From: Dyadobacter luticola
Lineage (GTDB): Bacteria > Bacteroidota > Bacteroidia > Cytophagales > Spirosomataceae
Assembly (NCBI RefSeq): GCF_005860805.1
Contig: NZ_VCEJ01000002.1
Span: 1,100,375-1,164,374 of the forward strand
DNA length: 64,000 bases
Direction of reading: 5' to 3'
Shown: positions 43,823 through 53,641 of the stretch, in pieces
How positions within the stretch are numbered: the stretch's first letter is position 1
How the letters are laid out: every line of letters begins with the position of its first letter
Program-made: the position numbers and the translations under genes
The notes under the pieces: generated by a model
What the model was told of the DNA's origin: nothing
The model's input: the letters and a program-made list of their open reading frames with translations, nothing else
The model's database searches: none

Positions 43823-46456
43823 ATGGCAGAATCTTCTGGTGAAAATATAATCCCGATTAATATTGAGGATGAAATGCGGGGTGCATACATCGATTACTCG
43901 ATGTCCGTAATCATTTCCCGCGCTTTGCCCGACGTTCGCGATGGCTTGAAACCTGTACACAGACGGGTTCTATATGGAATGTCGGACCTGGGCGTCAATT
44001 ACAACCGCGCTCATAAAAAATCCGCTCGTATAGTAGGGGAGGTTTTGGGTAAATATCACCCGCATGGAGATTCCTCGGTATATAATACCATGGTACGTAT
44101 GGCCCAGCCGTGGTCACTGCGCTATCCTTTGGTGGATGGGCAGGGTAACTTTGGATCTGTTGACGGTGACAATCCGGCGGCGATGCGTTATACCGAAGCC
44201 AGGCTGAAACGTCTTGCTGACGAGCTCCTGAGCGATTTGAACAAAGATACCGTTGATTTTCAGCCCAACTTTGACGATTCGCTGAGTGAACCTTCGGTAC
44301 TTCCTTCCAAATTCCCCAACCTGCTCGTGAACGGTTCGTCCGGTATTGCGGTGGGGATGGCCACCAACATGGCGCCGCACAACCTTTCGGAAGTGGTGGA
44401 CGGTGTGCTGGCTTTTATCGACGACCCTGAAATCACGATCCCGCAACTGATGGAGCATGTAAAAGCTCCTGACTTTCCAACCGGCGGGATTATATATGGT
44501 TATAATGGTGTCCGCTCGGCGATGGAGACTGGACGCGGCAGCATTATCATGCGTTCCAAGGCCCAATTTGAGGTTTCGAAAACCGGCCGTGAGCAGATCA
44601 TTATCACGGAAATTCCGTATATGACCAACAAGGCGGCGATGATCGAAAGGATCGCGGCGCTGATCAATGACAAAAAACTGGATGGTATTTCTGATATCCG
44701 CGATGAGTCGGATAGGGAAGGGATGCGGATTGTTTTTGATTTGAAAAAAGATGCAGTACCTAATATTGTACTGAACCACCTTTTCAAATACACGCCGCTG
44801 CAAACATCTTTCGGTGTAAACAACGTGGCTTTGGTAAAAGGCCGCCCTGTTTTGCTGAACCTGAAAGACCTGATCAAACATTATGTAGATCACCGGGTGG
44901 TTGTCGTCACACGCCGTACCGAATTTGAACTTCGGGAAGCGGAAAAACGTGCACACATTCTCGAAGGTTTGATCATCGCCCTGGACAACCTGGATGCGGT
45001 GATTTCCCTGATCCGCAGCTCGCGTGACCCGGAAACTGCGAAAAACGGTTTGATGGAATCCTTTGCACTGAGCGAAATCCAGGCGAAAGCCATCCTGGAA
45101 ATGCGTCTGCAAAGGTTGACCGGTCTTGAAAGAGATAAAATTGTCAAGGAATACGAAGAGATCATGCTTTTGATCGCGGATTTGAAAGACATTCTGGCGA
45201 ATGAATTCCGTAAATACGAGATCATCAAAAACGAGCTGAGCGAAATCAAGGAACGTTACGGCGACGCGCGCAGAACGGTGATCGAATTTTCCGCAGAGGA
45301 ATTCAGCGACGAGGATATGATCCCCGACGATGAAATGCTGATCACGATTTCGAATGAAGGTTATATCAAACGTACCCCATTATCGGAATACCGAACTCAG
45401 ACCCGAGGTGGCGTGGGTTCACGCGGTGTGAAAACAAAGGATACCGATTTTACGGAGCATTTGTTCTCGGCTACCATGCTGAATTACCTGCTGATTTTCA
45501 CGGAATTCGGTAAGTTGTTCTGGATGAAAGTGTATGAAGTGCCGGAGGGTAGCAAGACTTCCAAAGGCCGTCCGATCCAGAATTTGATCAGCCTGGAAAA
45601 TGGTGATTCAATTCGTTCAGTGATCAACGTTCGCACATTGTCGGATGAGGATTATATCAACAACAATTACCTCATAATGTGTACCCAGCAGGGCACTATC
45701 AAGAAAACTTTATTGGAAGCTTATTCTCGTCCACGTACAAATGGTATCATCGCGATCTCGATCAACGAAGGCGACAGATTACTGAACGTGGCTTTGACCA
45801 ATGGTGATAATGACATTGTGATTGCTTCCAGTGCAGGCCGTGCGGTACGTTTTAACGAAAAAGGTGTTCGCCCGATGGGCCGGACTGCTGCGGGTGTACG
45901 TGGTATCAACCTGACTGATCCTGAAAATAAGGTAATCGGTATGGTTTGTATCAACCGGGAAGATGCGCAGCTGCTGGTTGTTTCTGAAAATGGTTTTGGA
46001 AAACGCTCAGACATCGATAGTTACCGGATTACAAACCGTGGCGGAAAAGGTGTTTCTACCATGAATGCGACGGATAAGGTAGGTAAACTGGTGGCGATCC
46101 GCGAGGTAACCGAGCAGGATGATTTGATGATCATTACCAGAAATGGTATCGCAATCAGAATGAGCGTGCTGGATATTCGTCTGGCTGGCCGTAACACGCA
46201 GGGAGTGAAACTGATCCGGTTGAACAATTCCGACGAAATCACTTCGGTAACCCGCATCTTGAAAGATCCGGACGAGAAGGCAGAGGAGCTGGATGAAGAC
46301 GGAAATGTAATTGAAAAACCCGCTGTACAGGTAATCGGAGGAGATAGCGACGACATTCTGGTTACGGATGAACTGGATGAAACCGACGATGACGACGAAG
46401 TGATTGAGGATGACGAGGATGATGAAAATGAGCCTTCTGATGAACCTGAGGCATGA
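43823..46456 (+). CDS. gyrA: DNA gyrase subunit A
   Basis: 877 aa. Winged-helix and tower region with the catalytic Tyr123 in [10 protein letters not shown], quinolone-determining segment [16 protein letters not shown], a coiled-coil region at about 430-490 and six C-terminal beta-pinwheel blades from about 515 (the first has [12 protein letters not shown], in place of the GyrA box, and others have [10 protein letters not shown]-like repeats). The end is a very acidic tail ([12 protein letters not shown]). It breaks and rejoins DNA in the gyrase A2B2 complex. Asn88 replaces the Asp found at the equivalent position (87) in E. coli. Confidence 0.97.
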   Translation: MAESSGENIIPINIEDEMRGAYIDYSMSVIISRALPDVRDGLKPVHRRVLYGMSDLGVNYNRAHKKSARIVGEVLGKYHPHGDSSVYNTMVRMAQPWSLRYPLVDGQGNFGSVDGDNPAAMRYTEARLKRLADELLSDLNKDTVDFQPNFDDSLSEPSVLPSKFPNLLVNGSSGIAVGMATNMAPHNLSEVVDGVLAFIDDPEITIPQLMEHVKAPDFPTGGIIYGYNGVRSAMETGRGSIIMRSKAQFEVSKTGREQIIITEIPYMTNKAAMIERIAALINDKKLDGISDIRDESDREGMRIVFDLKKDAVPNIVLNHLFKYTPLQTSFGVNNVALVKGRPVLLNLKDLIKHYVDHRVVVVTRRTEFELREAEKRAHILEGLIIALDNLDAVISLIRSSRDPETAKNGLMESFALSEIQAKAILEMRLQRLTGLERDKIVKEYEEIMLLIADLKDILANEFRKYEIIKNELSEIKERYGDARRTVIEFSAEEFSDEDMIPDDEMLITISNEGYIKRTPLSEYRTQTRGGVGSRGVKTKDTDFTEHLFSATMLNYLLIFTEFGKLFWMKVYEVPEGSKTSKGRPIQNLISLENGDSIRSVINVRTLSDEDYINNNYLIMCTQQGTIKKTLLEAYSRPRTNGIIAISINEGDRLLNVALTNGDNDIVIASSAGRAVRFNEKGVRPMGRTAAGVRGINLTDPENKVIGMVCINREDAQLLVVSENGFGKRSDIDSYRITNRGGKGVSTMNATDKVGKLVAIREVTEQDDLMIITRNGIAIRMSVLDIRLAGRNTQGVKLIRLNNSDEITSVTRILKDPDEKAEELDEDGNVIEKPAVQVIGGDSDDILVTDELDETDDDDEVIEDDEDDENEPSDEPEA

Positions 46457-46528
46457 TTTTTGTAAAATTTTATATTAATTGATTTATATTTAAACTCGAA
46501 TAATCAATCACAACCAAAGTTAGGATTT

Positions 46529-47989
46529 ATGAAAAAACTGTTTTTTGTTTCTGCTCTTAGCCTTTTCAGCGTTGCTGCGTTTTCGCAGGATGCTGCCAAC
46601 AAGCTAGTAGTAGACGGATTCCGGAAAGACAAGGAGAAAAGCGATAAAGATGCCTCAGATCCCAAGAGTAGTGCAAAAGCTGCCTTTTGGATGGATAGGG
46701 CAAAATTGTACGAAAACATCGCTTCTCAGGCGTCAGAGGTAGATTCTAGTGCTGCGAAAACAGCTTACGAAGCGTATAAAAAGGTTGTTGAACTGGATAA
46801 AACCAAAAAAGGTGAGCCTGGGAAATCGGCGAAAGAAGCTGAGAATGTGTTGAATGGGGGAGAAGGTACCAATCTTTTCAATGCTTTTGTAAGACAAGGT
46901 GCTGAGAAATATCAGGCTAAAAACCTGAACGGTGCTCTTGAAATGTTTACGCTGGCGCAGGAAATCAATAAAAAAGACACATTGGCTTCCTTGTATGGCG
47001 GTATCGCCGCGCAGCAGCTGGATAAAAAAGAAGAGGCAAAAACCAGCTTCGAGAAATATGCAGCAAACGGTGGAAAAGATCCTAGCGTGTACTACGGATT
47101 GTCACAGCTTTACCGCGGTGAAAACAACTTCGACAAAGCGATTGAAACTTTGAACAGAGGTTTGACACAATCTCCGAACAACAAAGATCTTAAAGCTGAG
47201 GTAGTTAACATTCTTTTGGCATCTGGTAAAGAAGACCAGGCTATCAAAGAACTCGAAGCTTTGGCTACATCGGATCCGAAAAATACGCAAAACCTGGTGA
47301 ACCTGGCAATCTTGTATGATAACATGCAGAGAACTGCTAATGACAGCATCAAGGTATTGAAAGGCAAAATGGGAGCGGGTGGTAGTGCAACCGACGTGAT
47401 CGCTAAAAACCTTGAAAGCGAAAAAGGAAAGATCGAAGTATACGATGGTGAAGTAAAGCGTATCGGCGGGTTGATCAAAAAACAACCTAAAAATGCAGAT
47501 TTGAAACGCCAGTTGACTGACGTAAATACGAAGAAAAAAGAAAGCCAGGAAGCAATCGTAAAATTGCAGGCTGATCTGACTGCTGCACAAAATGCGTCAA
47601 AAGGAAATGATGTAGCCGGAATGGAAAAGCAAATGGCTACTTTGAAAGCAAAACAAGCTGACGCGAGCGCCAAAGCAATCGCCAATTACAAAAAAGTATT
47701 GGATGTTGACGCGGCAAACTACGATGCACTTTTCAACCTGGGTGTTTACTACTTCAACGAGGCAGTAATACTAAAAGGTGAAGTTGATAACATGAATATG
47801 ACTGAGTATCAGCAACGTGGTAAAGAAATAGAAGGTCGTGTGTGTGGCAAATTCAAAAAAGCAAAACCTTATTTCGAGAAAGCCATCCAGGCAAAGGATG
47901 AAGCCGAAGCGAAAGAAACATTGACTACGGTAAATGGTGTTTTGGAACAATTTGCAGCTAAACAAGTTGCTTGCGTAGAAGAGCAATAA
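46529..47989 (+). CDS. Exported TPR and coiled-coil protein next to gyrA
   Basis: 486 aa. Signal peptide MKKLFFVSALSLFSVAAFSQ. TPR motifs at about 130-260 (GALEMFTLAQEINKKDTLASLYGGIAA; NFDKAIETLNRGLTQSPNN; VNLAILYDNMQRT) and a last one near 385 (ANYDALFNLGVYYFNEA), interrupted by a charged coiled coil (about 290-370). Likely periplasmic or anchored to the envelope; role unknown. It follows gyrA by 72 bp in the same direction. Confidence 0.78.
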   Translation: MKKLFFVSALSLFSVAAFSQDAANKLVVDGFRKDKEKSDKDASDPKSSAKAAFWMDRAKLYENIASQASEVDSSAAKTAYEAYKKVVELDKTKKGEPGKSAKEAENVLNGGEGTNLFNAFVRQGAEKYQAKNLNGALEMFTLAQEINKKDTLASLYGGIAAQQLDKKEEAKTSFEKYAANGGKDPSVYYGLSQLYRGENNFDKAIETLNRGLTQSPNNKDLKAEVVNILLASGKEDQAIKELEALATSDPKNTQNLVNLAILYDNMQRTANDSIKVLKGKMGAGGSATDVIAKNLESEKGKIEVYDGEVKRIGGLIKKQPKNADLKRQLTDVNTKKKESQEAIVKLQADLTAAQNASKGNDVAGMEKQMATLKAKQADASAKAIANYKKVLDVDAANYDALFNLGVYYFNEAVILKGEVDNMNMTEYQQRGKEIEGRVCGKFKKAKPYFEKAIQAKDEAEAKETLTTVNGVLEQFAAKQVACVEEQ

Positions 47990-48007
47990 GCGATTTTAAA
48001 TAACGAG

Positions 48008-48043
48008 AAAGCGGCGCCGGAGCAATCCAGCGCCGCTTTTTTT
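48008..48043 (+). terminator. Intrinsic terminator
   Basis: Stem AAAGCGGCGC (48008-48017) / GCGCCGCTTT (48030-48039) and a T-run to 48043, just past the TPR gene. The T-run reaches the stop codon of the opposing membrane-protein gene. Confidence 0.92.
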
Positions 48044-49367
48044 ATGGCTTGCTAAACTCACACATTGATTTGGGTAACATTTGGCGGATCGTAGGTTGGC
48101 TCAATAAATCGCGCAGCCGAGCAGAGTCGGGGAAGGGGATTTCGTTTCCCGGCTTTTGGAGATTGGTACCGTTTCCGGTTTTGAGAAAGTTGCAAACATT
48201 GGTTGTCTGAATTAGGGAGTACCGATAGTTCCGGCGCATATCATGCATGTCCATCGAGAACCGGATATAATGTCCAAAAAGAAATGTTACAAAAAATGCC
48301 AGGAAAGCCCAGCGCAAAGGATTACCCCGAAACTCCTGAATTCCCCGAATTGCAAACCAGGCATTACTAACCAAACCCAAACTGAGAAGTTCGGTGTAGC
48401 GGGAGGAGACTTCCGTCATTTCCTGTCCGCGGCCATAGGCGATCGCGAGGTTTTGAGAAAATGACCAGACAAAACAGCCGGACAGCAAGATGTCAGATGG
48501 TTTGAGTTTTCGTTTAAATAATAAAATGGGGATGACGATAAATGCGGGCGACCAAAGTAGCAATGCCGGAAGCTGGTGATCGGGAACTGGCCAGCTGAGA
48601 ATGTAGCCGAGCGCATTGTAAAGTTGTGAGACATTTGTCGCACGGTAAATCTGATAATTGGGAATTTTGGGAATGATCAGAAATCCGGTAACTGCGATAA
48701 TTATTAAGATAGCCGATAGGATCAGGTTTTGCTTTGATAACTTTTGGCTATTCAATGTGTGCAAAAGATAGATGCTGAGAACCGCGACGGAGGTCAGCAG
48801 GCCGGAGCCCATGGTGAGAATGCTCAGCAAGCATAAAGTGACGATTCCGAATTTGGCATAGATGTGATCAGGTCGAAATGTGGCGAGGATCAGCGCCAGT
48901 AAGGTGAATAGCATTAAAAAGTAAAACTGGCTTTGAAATCCGATTAGCAGATTTTCAAAAGAGAATGGTAACGAAAACTGTGCGAGTAAAACTGGCAGGA
49001 TAAATAACCTGGCGCCGGACAATGCGCGGTTTTTTACAAGTACCCAAATAAGAACAGCAGGAACCGAGGCTGCAAGAAAAACATTCAGCCGGGCGGCTGT
49101 CAGATTATTCCATTCATGGGTAATGTTGAAAACCGCGAGCGACAGTAACCGTGTTGGAAAAATGCGATGCTCATTATGTGGTTCCCACAGCGCGGTTAAT
49201 TTCAATCTGCCTTCGATCCACTGTTTTAATAAAAAATCACCTTCGGCATCCCATTGATCCCAGAAAGGTAGTGGTACCGCAAATGATCCAACAATGTATA
49301 GTCTGGAAACAACGACAATCAGGAAGGTTAGTAGGACCAGAAGGTTTCCAGAATATCTACTTAACAT
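48042..49367 (-). CDS. Polytopic membrane protein, GT-C-like or O-antigen-ligase-like
   Basis: 441 aa from the ATG at 49367, chosen over the upstream TTG at 49433 because MLSRYSGNLLVLLTFLIVVV starts cleanly. About 9-11 hydrophobic segments are visible. A first extracytoplasmic loop carries FWDQWDAEGDFLL and HNEHRIF, a pattern of acidic and His residues that recalls GT-C glycosyltransferases, but no family is certain. The C-terminal 60 residues are soluble. No glycan-biosynthesis gene is adjacent. Function unknown. Confidence 0.6.
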   Translation of the reverse strand: MLSRYSGNLLVLLTFLIVVVSRLYIVGSFAVPLPFWDQWDAEGDFLLKQWIEGRLKLTALWEPHNEHRIFPTRLLSLAVFNITHEWNNLTAARLNVFLAASVPAVLIWVLVKNRALSGARLFILPVLLAQFSLPFSFENLLIGFQSQFYFLMLFTLLALILATFRPDHIYAKFGIVTLCLLSILTMGSGLLTSVAVLSIYLLHTLNSQKLSKQNLILSAILIIIAVTGFLIIPKIPNYQIYRATNVSQLYNALGYILSWPVPDHQLPALLLWSPAFIVIPILLFKRKLKPSDILLSGCFVWSFSQNLAIAYGRGQEMTEVSSRYTELLSLGLVSNAWFAIRGIQEFRGNPLRWAFLAFFVTFLFGHYIRFSMDMHDMRRNYRYSLIQTTNVCNFLKTGNGTNLQKPGNEIPFPDSARLRDLLSQPTIRQMLPKSMCEFSKP

Positions 49368-49520
49368 AATATAAATTATAAAACATTTATATATGAGTTT
49401 ATGGCTGAGCTGATAAGGCTTAGATTTGATCAAACCCGGCCAATATGCGGGTTTGCTTTTTCTATTGAATTCTAAGGCGCATCAAACTTTGCCAAATTAC
49501 CTTGTACCAGGCTGAAAATC

Positions 49521-49570
49521 AAAAAATTGGACGATGAAATCCTGATCAGGTTTTTCATCATCCAATTTTT
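49521..49570. terminator. Terminator hairpin
   Basis: Near-perfect 20-bp arms (49521-49540 and 49551-49570) with a 10-nt loop and A/T runs at both ends. It lies 25 bp past the stop of the isomerase gene on the minus strand. Confidence 0.85.
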
Positions 49571-49594
49571 AAAATGGCTTAAATCCACAAGACT

Positions 49595-50464
49595 TTAAGC
49601 AATATCACAGATCTGAACGCCTTGTTTGAGTGACGCCAGCGGTTCACGCTTTGGAATAAACTCCTGAGCAACGTAGCCTTTGAAGCCAGTGTCAACAATT
49701 GCCTTCATAATTGCCGGATAATAAAGCTCCTGGGTTTCGTCAATTTCATTTCTACCCGGAACGCCGCCGGTGTGATAATGTCCAATGTATTTAGAATACT
49801 GGCGAATGTTCGCGATAACGTCGCCTTCCATGATTTGCATGTGGTAAATGTCGTACAGCAATTTGAAATTTTCGGAACCCACCATTTCGCAAAGGCCAGC
49901 GCCCCAGGAAGTATGGTCGCACATATAGTCTCTATGATTCACTTTGCTGTTGAGCAATTCCATGATCATGGTAACACCATACTTTTGCGCCGATGGCATG
50001 AGCCTTCTCAAACCGATCGCACAATTCCGCATCCCGTCATAGTCCGACATTCCGCGGCGGTTACCTGAAAAGCAGATTACAGTTGTGTATCCCGCTTCTT
50101 TTAATTTTGGAAAAATGTCCTCGTAACTTTTCACGAGCTCATCGTGCAAAGCCAGATCATTGAATCCTTTTTCGATTCCCATACCTGCGCCATTTGGCAG
50201 CGCACAATGTAAACCATATTTTTTTAAAACCGGCCACTCTTCCGGTCCCAGCAACTCGACGGACGAAATGCCCATCGCCTTACATTCCTGTGCGAAAGTG
50301 TCCAGCGGTATTTTGCTGTAACACCATTTACAAACCGAATGCTTGATTTTTCCGTTGAGCTTCGGGCCGAGCGCTTTTTGGTTGGCCGCCAAAACGTCGG
50401 TCAGCGAAAGTGCCCCGGCGGTTCCGGCTACAATATTTTTTAATGCGTTGCGTCTGCTTGACAT
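49595..50464 (-). CDS. Exported TIM-barrel isomerase (hydroxypyruvate isomerase-like)
   Basis: 289 aa from the ATG at 50464, which begins MSSRRNALKNIVAGTAGA, a Tat-like signal with the Arg pair; a longer frame upstream is unlikely. Xylose isomerase-like barrel with metal residues Glu in MIMELLNSKV, Asp in LLYDIYHMQ and Glu in YVAQEFIP. Closest to hydroxypyruvate isomerase (Hyi) and to sugar 3-epimerase-like proteins. In the periplasm it would act on small keto sugars or acids. It follows the PVC-type cytochrome gene by 131 bp. Confidence 0.82.
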   Translation of the reverse strand: MSSRRNALKNIVAGTAGALSLTDVLAANQKALGPKLNGKIKHSVCKWCYSKIPLDTFAQECKAMGISSVELLGPEEWPVLKKYGLHCALPNGAGMGIEKGFNDLALHDELVKSYEDIFPKLKEAGYTTVICFSGNRRGMSDYDGMRNCAIGLRRLMPSAQKYGVTMIMELLNSKVNHRDYMCDHTSWGAGLCEMVGSENFKLLYDIYHMQIMEGDVIANIRQYSKYIGHYHTGGVPGRNEIDETQELYYPAIMKAIVDTGFKGYVAQEFIPKREPLASLKQGVQICDIA

Positions 50465-50595
50465 TGCGGTAATTATTTGAATTGGTTTTTTTCTGACTTT
50501 GAAAATGCGATTGGGACAAAAAAGAAGTGATGCCACTCACGCAGCATCACTATCTTAAGTTGTTTTACTTATAATCTACTCAAAAGCGGGTTCAT

Positions 50596-53289
50596 CTATT
50601 TTCCGCCTTTCTGGGCTTTGCCTTCCGTATAAATCGGGCTGTTTTTGCTACCGCCGGATGACAGGTAAGCGATCAGGTCACGCAGTTCTTTGGGATTCAA
50701 TCCATTGATCAATCCAGGAAGCATGATAGAAACCGGCGAGATTTTGGTAGAAGTTACCGTTTTCTTCGAAACCTTCTTGATTGTTTTCTGATCAAAAGGA
50801 TTCTGAGCGATATAGTAGAAATTTGCATCCTCATTCATCTGACGTCCCAAAACCGATTCACCATTATTTAATGTGTAAATCGTGGAAGCGTACTGATCGG
50901 AAACCGCCTTGTCCGGTGTGATGATGGATTCCAGCATATCTTTTGCCGTAAATCTGTTCGCCAATTGGGTCAGATCAGGACCGATATCAGAACCTTCACC
51001 TTGGATCATATGGCATCTGCTGCACAGAACCGCCGAGAAAATCATCTTACCGGTTTCAAAATCAGCACCGGCTAAACTATCCTGAACAGCTGCGACAGCT
51101 TCATCAACCTTCCATCCCCTACCCGGCCCTTTCGGGTTGTATGATTTTGCAAGATCATTTCCGCTACCGGTCAATTTATCAGCACCGGATAACTTATTGT
51201 AATAAGCCAGTTTGTCCTGAGGCACGTTTTTCAAAGCAATCTGACGTGCTTTCTCAACAAAACCAATGTAGCTGCGGCCACCCTGGAAACTGAATGCTTT
51301 GTCGTACCATTTGAAATAATCATCGCGTAACTCAGGTGTCCATCCTGTTTTGGCCTGGCTCAAAACAAATGCGTAAAACGTCTGCTGTTTCGCCGGCATC
51401 TTTTCCAGCATACCTGCAATGTCCAGACCGTATTGTGGGTTTCTCAAAATCAAATCGGCAGAAGCTGTGGCGGTTTCGTTGTCTTTGTCATCGAAAGGTT
51501 CGTTTTTCATGAGCAATGCCAAGGTGCGTTCAACCGCTTTTGGCGCTTCAAGGAAAACCAGCAACTTACTATAAAGACGGTTGCTCAGCGCAGAAGATGA
51601 CGGATAATTAGGGCTCAGATAATTGGTTACCTGCGTTTTCAATGCGCCATCCAGTACACCGTAGCGGAAAAACGCTACTTCAAAAACCCGTAAAAGATCT
51701 TGTTGTCTTGTCTCAGGCAGTTTTTTCAGATCAATTGTTGTCAAAGCTTTCAGCAAAGCTTCTTTGTCAGCCTGACTTCCCTGGCGCGCCAAAGCAAGTA
51801 ATGCGTAAATTTTAGTTTGCTGATTTGTTTCGGCAAGCGCTTTTGCTTTCCACTCTGCAACTGGCTGATGTTCAACTGCAAGGCGCGCTGCATAACGAAC
51901 TGAGCGATCCGCATGAGCCAGATTTGGCCAGGCTGCAGCTACTGCTTTCGAGTCTACTCCCAGATGGTATTTTTCAAGATCCGTTCTCAATTTGTGCTCT
52001 GGCGTAAGGTTCACGGTAGCAACATTTGAGCCGGCTTTCAGCGATTTATAATCCTTGTAATACACCCGGTAAAGGTCCGATTCAAGACGACGGCCACCAG
52101 TCAGGAAGTACAATGCACCGTCCGGGCCAATTACACCATCCGTCAAAGGTAGTGGCGATCCCGACAGAAATTCTTCATGATCAGCTGTGTAAGTTCCGCC
52201 TGATGGTTTCAGGTGAAGTCCGTGCATGATACCGAAACTCCAATCGAAAGCCAGCAGCGTATTCTTATATTTTTCCGGAAAAAGTGCGTCTTTCAGGTAA
52301 ATAAGGTTGGTGGGCGATCCTTGTCCAATGTTCATGATCGGGCCCATATTGTCTGGAAATGAAGGTGCCCATTTTGCATCACCTGTTCTCCATCCAAATT
52401 CACTAGCACTTGTTGCGTGACAAACACGGGTAGGTCTATACCACGGTGTACCGAAATCCCATTCCATATCCGAGTCATAAGTGAACATATCACCCGCTTC
52501 ATTGAATGCGATATCAAATGGATTCCGGAATCCAGCGCTCACCAGTTCCCAGGTTTTTCCTTCGGGATCAGTATGTGCAATCCAGCCGCCCGGCGCCATT
52601 CTGTCATTGGCGTGACCTCTCGGATCCTTAATAAATGGAAACAGGTTATCATTTCCCCAGTTGTTAGGCAAGCGATATGAATCCATCTGTGGAAGGTCCG
52701 TATGGTTTCCGGCTACCACGAACAAAGATTTTCCGTCCGGAGAAATCTGCACACTGTGTGGTCCGTGCTCACCTTCGCCATTCATGGCTTTCAGCAATGT
52801 GAGTTTGTCATACTGGTCATTGTTGTTTGTGTCCTGCAACCGATACAAACCGCTTCCTTTTGGAAATTTCGCATTCGAGCGGTTGTTGATCATCACATAA
52901 AGACTATTGAAAGCGTACAAAAGTCCATGTGCAAATCCCATGGCGACCTTGGCAGTATCACCTTCAATCTTCAAAGTTTCGATCACCGGCTTTTCGGTTG
53001 ACCCGATCGGCGGCAGGATTGTCCGGTATAATGTGCCGTATTGATCGGAAGTGATCAGGCGGCCTTTGTTGTCGAAAGTCATGGAAACCCAGGATCCATC
53101 CTGTTCCTCCGACGGACTAAATAAATGCTCGGCCTTGAATCCTTCGGCAAGTTTCAGTTTGTCTACTTTATTTCCCGGTGGCCGGTGCTTGGCGGTGCGG
53201 TTGCTCAGCATCACTCCGCAAAAAACGCCCACAGCCAGTATGGCGGCAAGTGTCATCGGGAGTTTTGACCATTGTTTTTTTGTGTACAT
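50596..53289 (-). CDS. PVC-type dehydrogenase with HEAT repeats and c-type haem
   Basis: 897 aa. Signal or anchor LPMTLAAILAVGVFCGVML. Residues about 45-400 form a beta-propeller like that of membrane-bound dehydrogenases of Planctomycetes (GFAHGLLYAFNSLYVMINN; GPHSVQISPDGKSLFVVAGN; DPEGKTWELVSAGFRNPFDIAFN). A helical HEAT-like part covers about 430-720. The C-terminal cytochrome domain has C756-S-R-C759-H760 and GEGSDIGPDLTQLANRF with the axial Met expected near IMLPGLIN. Likely oxidises a sugar or alcohol and passes electrons to the haem; the substrate is unknown. Transcribed with the isomerase gene. Confidence 0.85.
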   Translation of the reverse strand: MYTKKQWSKLPMTLAAILAVGVFCGVMLSNRTAKHRPPGNKVDKLKLAEGFKAEHLFSPSEEQDGSWVSMTFDNKGRLITSDQYGTLYRTILPPIGSTEKPVIETLKIEGDTAKVAMGFAHGLLYAFNSLYVMINNRSNAKFPKGSGLYRLQDTNNNDQYDKLTLLKAMNGEGEHGPHSVQISPDGKSLFVVAGNHTDLPQMDSYRLPNNWGNDNLFPFIKDPRGHANDRMAPGGWIAHTDPEGKTWELVSAGFRNPFDIAFNEAGDMFTYDSDMEWDFGTPWYRPTRVCHATSASEFGWRTGDAKWAPSFPDNMGPIMNIGQGSPTNLIYLKDALFPEKYKNTLLAFDWSFGIMHGLHLKPSGGTYTADHEEFLSGSPLPLTDGVIGPDGALYFLTGGRRLESDLYRVYYKDYKSLKAGSNVATVNLTPEHKLRTDLEKYHLGVDSKAVAAAWPNLAHADRSVRYAARLAVEHQPVAEWKAKALAETNQQTKIYALLALARQGSQADKEALLKALTTIDLKKLPETRQQDLLRVFEVAFFRYGVLDGALKTQVTNYLSPNYPSSSALSNRLYSKLLVFLEAPKAVERTLALLMKNEPFDDKDNETATASADLILRNPQYGLDIAGMLEKMPAKQQTFYAFVLSQAKTGWTPELRDDYFKWYDKAFSFQGGRSYIGFVEKARQIALKNVPQDKLAYYNKLSGADKLTGSGNDLAKSYNPKGPGRGWKVDEAVAAVQDSLAGADFETGKMIFSAVLCSRCHMIQGEGSDIGPDLTQLANRFTAKDMLESIITPDKAVSDQYASTIYTLNNGESVLGRQMNEDANFYYIAQNPFDQKTIKKVSKKTVTSTKISPVSIMLPGLINGLNPKELRDLIAYLSSGGSKNSPIYTEGKAQKGGK

Positions 53290-53440
53290 TTTACAGTTCA
53301 GAGGTTAAGAATTGTGATTTGAAATTGAATAAATGTGCAGTTCAGCGTATTTAGAGGCTATTTTAGAAAAAGAATCTCAGTGAATGTTGCTACTGCTGTC
53401 TTAAATAAAACTAACAAAAACTTCAAATAATCTGATAGTT

Positions 53441-53493
53441 AGCAATATTATGGGTAATCTTTCAGCAGACCATCCTGTTGTGTCGGGTTGAAA
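53441..53493 (-). promoter_or_regulatory. Shared 53-bp promoter-like element, copy A
   Basis: Read on the + strand as AGCAATATTA, then 18 bp, then ACCATCCTGTTGTGTCG. It matches copies B and C with the same spacing. On the minus strand it faces the PVC-type cytochrome gene and would leave about 150 nt of leader. Weaker copy: 8 of 10 and 13 of 17 conserved bases. Confidence 0.6.
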
Positions 53494-53517
53494 GCCGGGA
53501 ATGTCTCTTGAAAAATG

Positions 53518-53554
53518 AAAGAAGTGCACGAAGCGTTGGCTTGTGCACTTCTTT
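53518..53554. terminator. Terminator hairpin after the SusCD operon
   Basis: Arms AAAGAAGTGCAC (53518-53529) / GTGCACTTCTTT (53543-53554) with a 13-nt loop and a T-run on the + strand. It lies between the promoter-like copy A and susD. Confidence 0.8.
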
Positions 53555-53558
53555 TTTT

Positions 53559-53641
53559 AATGACTGAATGATTGAATGAGCGAATGAGTGAATAGAAAAA
53601 AAGAACACTCACTCATTCAGTCATCAAATCATTCAATCATT
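53559..53641 (-). repeat. Imperfect long inverted repeat of TGAATGA units
   Basis: Two 36-bp arms (53559-53594 and 53606-53641) that are reverse complements with about seven mismatches, separated by an A-rich 11-nt loop. Both arms are built of repeated GAATGANTGA words. It overlaps the susD stop codon and adjoins a second hairpin, so the susCD transcript would end in a double hairpin. Confidence 0.7.
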
